Shown here piece after piece: positions 58,716-64,000 of a DNA stretch of 64,000 nt. Where the stretch lies: contig NZ_KI632511.1 in assembly GCF_000504285.1 (NCBI RefSeq), positions 9,839,982 through 9,903,981 of the forward strand, in the 5' to 3' direction. Source of the DNA: Actinospica robiniae DSM 44927 (lineage in GTDB: Bacteria > Actinomycetota > Actinomycetes > Streptomycetales > Catenulisporaceae). The first letter of the stretch is position 1; each line of letters starts with the position of its first letter. The notes under the pieces are model-generated. The model did no database searches. It saw nothing but the letters and a program-made list of their open reading frames with translations, and was not told the DNA's origin. The translations under genes and the position numbers were made by a program.

Positions 58716-60626
58716 TCAGGCTGCCGTCGAGCCCGACGCCAGCCATTCGACCAGCTCGATCGCATCGGGAGCGGCTCCGGTTTCCTGAGCGACTCGCGCG
58801 TAGACCGCCTGGACGAGCTCTGGCCGTTGCGCCAGGAGTCGCGCCCCGGTCCGGTGGCCCGCGGCATCGAGGCAGAGTGCGAGGCCGCACCAGGCGTCCA
58901 CGTCCTTGCAGTCGTCGTGCAGCGCTGCCGTATATCCCTCCAAGGCCTCTTGGCTCGATCCAAGGACGAGGGCGACATCGGCTGCTCGACGCGGCGCGGG
59001 GACACGGGGTGCGCCGGCCGTTTTCTCGGCGGTCACTCGGTGAAGTGACTCCGGGACGGCGACGCTTCGCCGGATCAGTCCCATCATGTCCTGCGACCAC
59101 CGCTCCGGGACCGCCGGACGTACCTCGGGTCGGCTGTCGGGCAGCACGGCCAGGCTTCGGTCGGCGAGCCACGCCTCAGCGAGCAGCTCCGCATCCTCGG
59201 CCCGCACCCTCTGATGTCTGATACGCCAGCCGACGCGGTGATGGTCGGCTGCGATGCTGGCCGCTGACGCGGAGACCGGGTCTACGGGCTCAGACTGCCA
59301 TGTCTCGAGCCGTGCGGCGAGCCCGGCGGAGAACTCCCGGCCCGCCGCGGTGAGTCCGCCCGAGGCGAGAATCGTCGCAAGCCCCTCCCATGCCTGACCC
59401 CGCGCGTATGCGTACTCGAAGTCCGCCTGCCTCAGCTCGGCGTCGGACACCGTCTTGCGATGTTCGCGCCAGAACCCAGCGATCCCGAAGAACGCGTAAG
59501 CACCCTGGAGCAGCCCGCCCAGCGGGCGCGGATCGTCACGCCACGGCGCGTAGAGCGCTGCGCTCTCGTCGTCCTCCGTCAGCTGCACGAGGTGCATCAA
59601 ACCGCCTAGTTTGATGTGTTGAAACTCATGTACGATCGACACGGCCATCGTCGCGGCGTCGAACGGTCGGCTCACCATCATGCAACCGAAGGACTCACCG
59701 CTCGAGGCACTGCGCGTCTCGCGCAGGTCGCCCATCGGTAGCGGTGCGACGGACACCAGACCGGAAGCGATCTCGGCGGCGGATTCCGGATGGTGATCAC
59801 AGAGCAGCGTCCAGGCGTCGTCGAGCAGAGACCACCAGAGTTCGACCTGGTCAGGACTGAGTCGGGCTGGAGGCACCGGGTCGGCCAGGTCCCGCAGCGG
59901 ATCGATGTCGTCCAGACAGGCTGTCAGGGCGGGCTCCCGCTTGCTCTGAAAGCTGTGCAGCCCCCACCAACTGCCCTCGCCTCGATCGTCGGGCGAACAG
60001 TCGGACGGCCTGCCGACTCGGGCGTCAACCGTGGGGCCGTGGCATGCCTCCACCGTCACCCCGCGGGTCGTGAGCAGAATGCGGCCGCCCTCCGTCACCG
60101 CGTCGACGAATTCGTCCTCGGCATCACCCGACCCCGTGCCCGTGAATCTGGCCATGCCCAGGCCGAACAGCATCACTCCGCCCAGCCGCAGCGGCACCCG
60201 TGTGCGCCAGCTCAGCCCCGCACGCGCTGCCGCGACGAGCGCAAGCACATGAAGTCCACCGAAGTCGACGCACGGTGGGACACCTGCACGCAGGCCGAAA
60301 TCCGCGCGTCGCCGCATCGTGTACGCGACCCACGCGCCCACTTCGGGATGGAGCAGCACTTCGTCCGTCGCGGCGGGGGCGATCTTCTGCGCGGTGGCGA
60401 AAAGCCGCCGGGCCTCGGCGACCGCAGGTAGTCCGTCGACCAGGCGGGGTTCACGCTCCGCCTCATCGAACAGCGCCGCGAGGAGCAGCAGGCGCCTGCT
60501 GCGCTCGGTGCGCCACAGGAAGCGGACCGCCTCCGGACCCCCGCGACCCGCCGATAACTCGGCAAAGTATTCGTTCGGGATCACATGGGATCTCGGAGCG
60601 TCACTCGCCGCTGGCAGATTTGGCAT
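58716..60626 (-). CDS. HExxH-type peptide beta-hydroxylase-like protein 1
   Basis: This 636-residue protein has a metal-binding HEFQH at residues 333-337 within SIVHEFQHIKLGG and the downstream blocks YAPWRDDPRPLGGLLQGAYA and AGFWREH. These mark the HEXXH-motif family associated with ribosomal peptide modification (alpha-ketoglutarate HExxH hydroxylases in current databases). The C-terminus is a TPR-like region (QEALEGYTAALHDD). The ATG at 60626 is preferred because TATTCT lies seven bases upstream, predicting a leaderless transcript. The peptide gene at 58289 lies downstream on the same strand. Confidence 0.8.
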   Translation of the reverse strand: MPNLPAASDAPRSHVIPNEYFAELSAGRGGPEAVRFLWRTERSRRLLLLAALFDEAEREPRLVDGLPAVAEARRLFATAQKIAPAATDEVLLHPEVGAWVAYTMRRRADFGLRAGVPPCVDFGGLHVLALVAAARAGLSWRTRVPLRLGGVMLFGLGMARFTGTGSGDAEDEFVDAVTEGGRILLTTRGVTVEACHGPTVDARVGRPSDCSPDDRGEGSWWGLHSFQSKREPALTACLDDIDPLRDLADPVPPARLSPDQVELWWSLLDDAWTLLCDHHPESAAEIASGLVSVAPLPMGDLRETRSASSGESFGCMMVSRPFDAATMAVSIVHEFQHIKLGGLMHLVQLTEDDESAALYAPWRDDPRPLGGLLQGAYAFFGIAGFWREHRKTVSDAELRQADFEYAYARGQAWEGLATILASGGLTAAGREFSAGLAARLETWQSEPVDPVSASAASIAADHHRVGWRIRHQRVRAEDAELLAEAWLADRSLAVLPDSRPEVRPAVPERWSQDMMGLIRRSVAVPESLHRVTAEKTAGAPRVPAPRRAADVALVLGSSQEALEGYTAALHDDCKDVDAWCGLALCLDAAGHRTGARLLAQRPELVQAVYARVAQETGAAPDAIELVEWLASGSTAA

Positions 60627-61376
60627 GGATGAAAGAATAACAGGGTGCTTGATAAGCCACTCACCGTGAAGGGAAGTAGCGGGCCACATCGGCCTTCTCG
60701 CATCAATGACTAATCAGCCAATACCGTATATCAGACTACGATATAATGTGCCACGAATGCCACGGGGGTGGAACGTACACCCCCTCCGTGATCAGTCGCC
60801 ATTTCCTCATGATTGAATCTGTGGACGAGTCCGGCATGGCCGGCTGGAGCGTGAGGGCTCGGCGATCACCTGGGGCACGCGAACCCGGGCAGGTTCCAGC
60901 ACCTGACGACGGACGCGAAGTGGGACGCCTTTGCGCGCACGCTCCTGATCCGCGGGTTCAAGTGGAAGGTGGTCGGCGGCGGGCCAATTACCACCCGTGT
61001 GCCCTCCTCGCGCATGCCACGCAGGCCACGAACGGCGCGCGAAGATCAGCCACCACGCCCGGCGGGGCGTGCAGGGGGGCTTCCCAGTACTACGCAAACA
61101 AGGTAAATCGGACGGGACGACATGATCCGCCGCCGCAGTACGAGGAGGTGGTCGCGGGCGAAATGCGCTGGAGTCCCGTTCGCGAAAGCACTCCATTGGT
61201 TCTGGAGTCGTTTCTTCGAAAGCGGCGCTGAGGTCTCACCTGACACATCACGATACTGAGTCACCCGAAGCGGCAGAGTCCGGCCCGACCGAGGGGACAG
61301 GGGTTCACCGCACCGTCGCGCCGGGGAAGAGGTGAACAGACCTCGAACATGTACCTGTGACCAGAAGGGTGCCGCC
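60627..61376. other. regulatory region and coding debris between the two HExxH genes
   Basis: An AT-rich patch at 60700-60750 contains a perfect TATAAT (60742-60747). It is followed by a hairpin GGGGGTG-GAACGTA-CACCCCC and a 19-codon frame starting at 60756. Between 60850 and 61000 one frame reads FQHLTTDAKWDAFARTLLIR and continues GFKWKVVGGGP without a start. At 61130-61230 another frame reads YEEVVAGEMRWSPVRES and ends LVLESFLRKRR. These look like pieces of a broken gene that I cannot name. The region just before 61377 holds the promoter and ribosome site of the second enzyme. Confidence 0.4.
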
Positions 61377-63200
61377 GTGGCCGACGTCACCGTCCCACAA
61401 GCTCATCGCCTGCCGCGCGAGCACTTCGAAGCACTCTGTTCCGGCGGCGGCGGCCCGGGCATCGTCCGCGATCTCTGGCGTTCCGAGCTGAGCCGGCGCA
61501 TGTTGCTGCTCAAGGCCGTGGCGGTGGCCGCCGAACCGCCTGACGACGCGTCGGCCGGGACCCGTACGCGCGGGCCGCTGGCGCCGGCCGCGAGTGCCTG
61601 GGCGGCGCTGGCTGAAGCCGAGGCCGTGGCGAGCGCGGAGGTACGCAGGATCCTGCTGCACCCGCAAGTCGGCAACTGGGCCGCGTTCGCGCTGCGCCGG
61701 CACCGAGGCCAGGTCGCCTCGGATGAGCCCTTGTGGCTGGATTTCGGTGTACTGCACACCGTCGCTCTGCTCGCTCGTGCCGCCGCGGGACTGCCCTGGA
61801 GCACCCGTCTGCCCATGCGCGAGGGCCGAGTGATGCTGCCCGGACGCGGCATGGCCGAGTTCCCGCGACCGCACTCGGCGCAGTATGCGGCCGCCACCGT
61901 CTCGGGCGGTGCGATCCGGATCCGCCATCGCCATCGCGTCGTGGCGGTTCCCGAGCCGGGCTCGGAGGACGCGGCCGGCTGGCTCGGCCTGCAAACCTGC
62001 GAGCTTGACGGCCCCTTTCCGCTTTCCCTCGCGATCGACGACCTCGATCCGTTCCGCAACCTTGCCGAGCCTGCGCCGCCGAGCCGTCTGACCGAGAACG
62101 AGCTGGCCATCTGGCGCAAGCTGCTGCGCGAGGCCTGGAATCTGCTGTGCCACGAGCACCCTTCGACGGCGGCCGCAATGGCCGAGGGCCTGGTGGGCCT
62201 GGTGCCGCTGCCCGAAAGCGATTGGGGTGTGCTCAGCGCCTCCACCGGCGAAGCTTTCGGCAGTGTCCTGATCTCACGGCCACCGGATGCGGTGAGCCTC
62301 GCGCTCTCGCTCGTCCATGAGTTCCAGCACACCAAGCTCGGTGCCGTGATGCATCTCGGCCCGCTGTGCGAAGCCGGTGAGGAGGAACGATATTACGCAC
62401 CTTGGCGCGACGATCCGCGGCCGCTGGCCGGGTTGATGCAGGGAATATACGCCTTCGTCGGCATGGCGGGGTTCTGGTACACCCATCGGAACGGCGCGGT
62501 GGGTACTGAACGCAGAGTCGTCGAATTCGAGCTCGCCTATGCACATCTTCAGCTGACGCAGGCGCTGCGTCAGGCGGAGGATTCCGGCCGGCTGACCACG
62601 TGGGGAAACCTGCTGGTGGCGGGCATGTCGGCGAAGATCGGGGAGTGGTCTGTCAAGGAACTCGACCGCGCCGCGCTCGAAGCCGCCACACTGCTCGCGG
62701 ACTACCATCGCACCGGCTGGCTCATCCGCCACGGTGACGTTCCCGCACCTGAGGACGTCGCCCTCCTCGCCGACGCGTACAGGTTCTGCCGCCCGGTGCC
62801 CGAAACCAGGGCGGCCGTCAAGTCGTCCACGCCATCGAACCCGGCCGCGGCGTGGTCCATCGGCCTGGCCGCTCTGGTCCGGGGGGAACTTGTCGCACCC
62901 GGCGCCGAACTGCCCGAGAGACTGCGGCGCATCGGAATCGACGCCGCGGACCAGGCTCTGGTCCGGCACGCGAACACTCCCGCCCGCAGCGGCTATCTGA
63001 CCCGCATAGCCGCGGATCCCGACGATCTGCACGCGTGGACCGGTCTGGCCCTCGCCGACCCGGAGTGCTCGGCGCTGCGCACTCGTCCGCGCGCGGTCAT
63101 CAGCGTCTTCCGGCGGCTGGTCGAGTCGGGCCATCGCTGCGATCCGGAGGCCGTGGCAGCGTGGTTCACACGGCTCGGGCCGGCCAATGCACCGCGATGA
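61377..63200 (+). CDS. HExxH-type peptide beta-hydroxylase-like protein 2
   Basis: This 607-residue paralogue of the enzyme at 58716 is transcribed divergently from it. It shares HEFQH at residues 314-318 (SLVHEFQHTKLGAVMHL), YYAPWRDDPRPLAGLMQGIY and AGFWYTHR, as well as the N-terminal block LSRRMLLLKAV. The start is GTG 61377 with AGAAGGG seven bases upstream. Identity is clear near the metal site and falls toward the C-terminus, so the two probably act on different residues or peptides. The 3' end overlaps the converging phosphorylase gene by 35 bases. Confidence 0.8.
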   Translation: MADVTVPQAHRLPREHFEALCSGGGGPGIVRDLWRSELSRRMLLLKAVAVAAEPPDDASAGTRTRGPLAPAASAWAALAEAEAVASAEVRRILLHPQVGNWAAFALRRHRGQVASDEPLWLDFGVLHTVALLARAAAGLPWSTRLPMREGRVMLPGRGMAEFPRPHSAQYAAATVSGGAIRIRHRHRVVAVPEPGSEDAAGWLGLQTCELDGPFPLSLAIDDLDPFRNLAEPAPPSRLTENELAIWRKLLREAWNLLCHEHPSTAAAMAEGLVGLVPLPESDWGVLSASTGEAFGSVLISRPPDAVSLALSLVHEFQHTKLGAVMHLGPLCEAGEEERYYAPWRDDPRPLAGLMQGIYAFVGMAGFWYTHRNGAVGTERRVVEFELAYAHLQLTQALRQAEDSGRLTTWGNLLVAGMSAKIGEWSVKELDRAALEAATLLADYHRTGWLIRHGDVPAPEDVALLADAYRFCRPVPETRAAVKSSTPSNPAAAWSIGLAALVRGELVAPGAELPERLRRIGIDAADQALVRHANTPARSGYLTRIAADPDDLHAWTGLALADPECSALRTRPRAVISVFRRLVESGHRCDPEAVAAWFTRLGPANAPR

Positions 63201-64000
63201 CCTCGAGCAACCGGGTGAGATCGGCCGAATCCTCGCCCAGCGCCAGCCGAAGCGCGTCGATCACCGTTTCGCGCCCGCCCGGCAGCCTGTCCGCCGTCTC
63301 CACCAGCCCGACCAAGTGAATGCGGCCATTGACGCTGTCCGGCACGGCGGACCGGAAGCCAGGCGGCAGGACGGCGAGGATCGTGCGCCGCTGATAGTCG
63401 TCGGCCAGCTGTGGAATGCGGACCATCGCGTCGACGACCGCAGCCAGTCCTGCCGTCCCCCGCAGCCGATCACGCGCGTCGGCGACGCTGCCGTTCTCGA
63501 CCCACGCGTCGACGGCCCGCGCGGCAACCTGTCGATGGGCGCCGGCTGAGCTTGCTGCCACGGCGTCGAAGGGAGGGCACTGCGCGAGCAGGCCCCTGGC
63601 ATACGCTGCCGCCGTCAGCGCCGAGTAATCATGCCAGACATCATTCTTGGTCTCGTTCTCGCAGTAGTCGGATATGCCTCGTACCACGAACCAGTGCCGC
63701 CCGGCGGCGTCGACGGCCGCGGCGACTCCGGCCGCCTCCATCTCCACCGCGCTGAGTTCGTGCCGCCCGGCGAGCTCGTCGCGGTACGCCGCGTCCCGCA
63801 GCAGCACATCCGCGCTGCCGACGGCACCGCGGAACACCTCCGGCTCCCGCGCCCGCACTCCCTGCCCGCCCCGCCGCGGATCGGTCGCGTAGGCCGGGCA
63901 CCGGAACCGCGGGAACCGCGCCTGCGCCTGCGCGAGCGCGTCGCGCCACGGCTCCCGTCCCAGCAAAGCAGCGCTCTGTATCTCCCGATCCGCCCGCAGC
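63166..64000 (-). CDS. nucleoside phosphorylase with effector-associated domain (5' end outside window)
   Basis: The gene has no start in the window; the frame is open to base 64000. The visible 277 residues begin in a purine nucleoside phosphorylase/MTAN domain (FRGAVGSADVLLRD, LSAVEMEAAGVAAAVD, VVRGISDYCENETKNDVWHD). The C-terminal region (about 150 residues, GLAAVVDAMVRIPQLAD, LALGEDSADLTRLLEVI) looks like effector-associated domain 2, a small helical adaptor. The phosphorylase blocks match those of the gene at 50566, so two diverged nucleotide-acting sensors flank the system. The remainder lies beyond the window edge. Confidence 0.8.
   Translation of the reverse strand, partial: LRADREIQSAALLGREPWRDALAQAQARFPRFRCPAYATDPRRGGQGVRAREPEVFRGAVGSADVLLRDAAYRDELAGRHELSAVEMEAAGVAAAVDAAGRHWFVVRGISDYCENETKNDVWHDYSALTAAAYARGLLAQCPPFDAVAASSAGAHRQVAARAVDAWVENGSVADARDRLRGTAGLAAVVDAMVRIPQLADDYQRRTILAVLPPGFRSAVPDSVNGRIHLVGLVETADRLPGGRETVIDALRLALGEDSADLTRLLEVIAVHWPARAV

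Noticed and set aside
60746-61231. 161-codon open frame between the HExxH genes
   Set aside because: Its first two thirds lack coding character, and protein-like segments occur in different frames, so it is debris, not one gene.

Overview
The window is very GC-rich, with strong GC bias at third codon positions, GTG and TTG starts, many leaderless genes (a -10 box about 7 nt before the ATG) and actinobacterial families throughout: a ChoD-like oxidase, a fadA2/fabG4/htdX set, an FHA kinase, SpoIIE-type phosphatase, and VMAP and HExxH peptide-hydroxylase genes. It is a chromosomal segment of a multicellular, Streptomyces- or Catenulispora-like actinomycete. The genus cannot be fixed from sequence alone. 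No rRNA, tRNA or CRISPR array was seen.

Layout. 1-1377: transposase debris, the first copy of a dispersed repeat, and one membrane-anchored protein. 1732-2880: map (methionine aminopeptidase) divergent from a small XRE regulator, with twin operators on the map promoter. 2885-15070: one long minus-strand arabinose locus, read lacI-type regulator, araB, araD, araA, then two complete sugar ABC importers; operator-like sites sit at araB and at the regulator. 15257-24697: SpoIIE phosphatase, M20 amidohydrolase, a membrane protein, a GNAT, a secreted GH9 glycosidase, an M55 D-aminopeptidase, a GntR regulator and a GrpB protein. 24709-35486: small metabolic and housekeeping genes, a 1.3-kb non-coding region rich in repeats (26793-28100), a ClpX-zinc-finger/HTH regulator with twin operators, folD behind a ZTP (pfl) riboswitch, and an FHA-zinc-ribbon-kinase facing two tandem FHA-like proteins. 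35503-37966: a GH12 endoglucanase under twin LacI-type operators, and two related unknown proteins. 38080-47926: lipid and sterol genes (choD-like, fadD, fadA2, fabG4, htdX, TetR, SCP2 protein, acyl-CoA dehydrogenase), with the same double 16-bp operator in both intergenic control regions.

48068-64000 is an accessory island. It opens with a broken tyrosine integrase, a broken polymorphic-toxin C-terminal domain and two immunity-type genes. Then comes a translationally coupled three-gene conflict operon: nucleoside-phosphorylase/VMAP-C protein, MoxR-type AAA ATPase, and a very large vWA-like/NB-ARC/TPR fusion. It is followed by a short FxsA-like peptide gene, two diverged HExxH-type peptide hydroxylase genes, and a second nucleoside phosphorylase carrying an effector-associated domain that runs off the window. 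I infer a nucleotide-sensing, NTP-dependent defence or self/non-self system linked to a ribosomally made, hydroxylated peptide. This is the most interesting part of the window.
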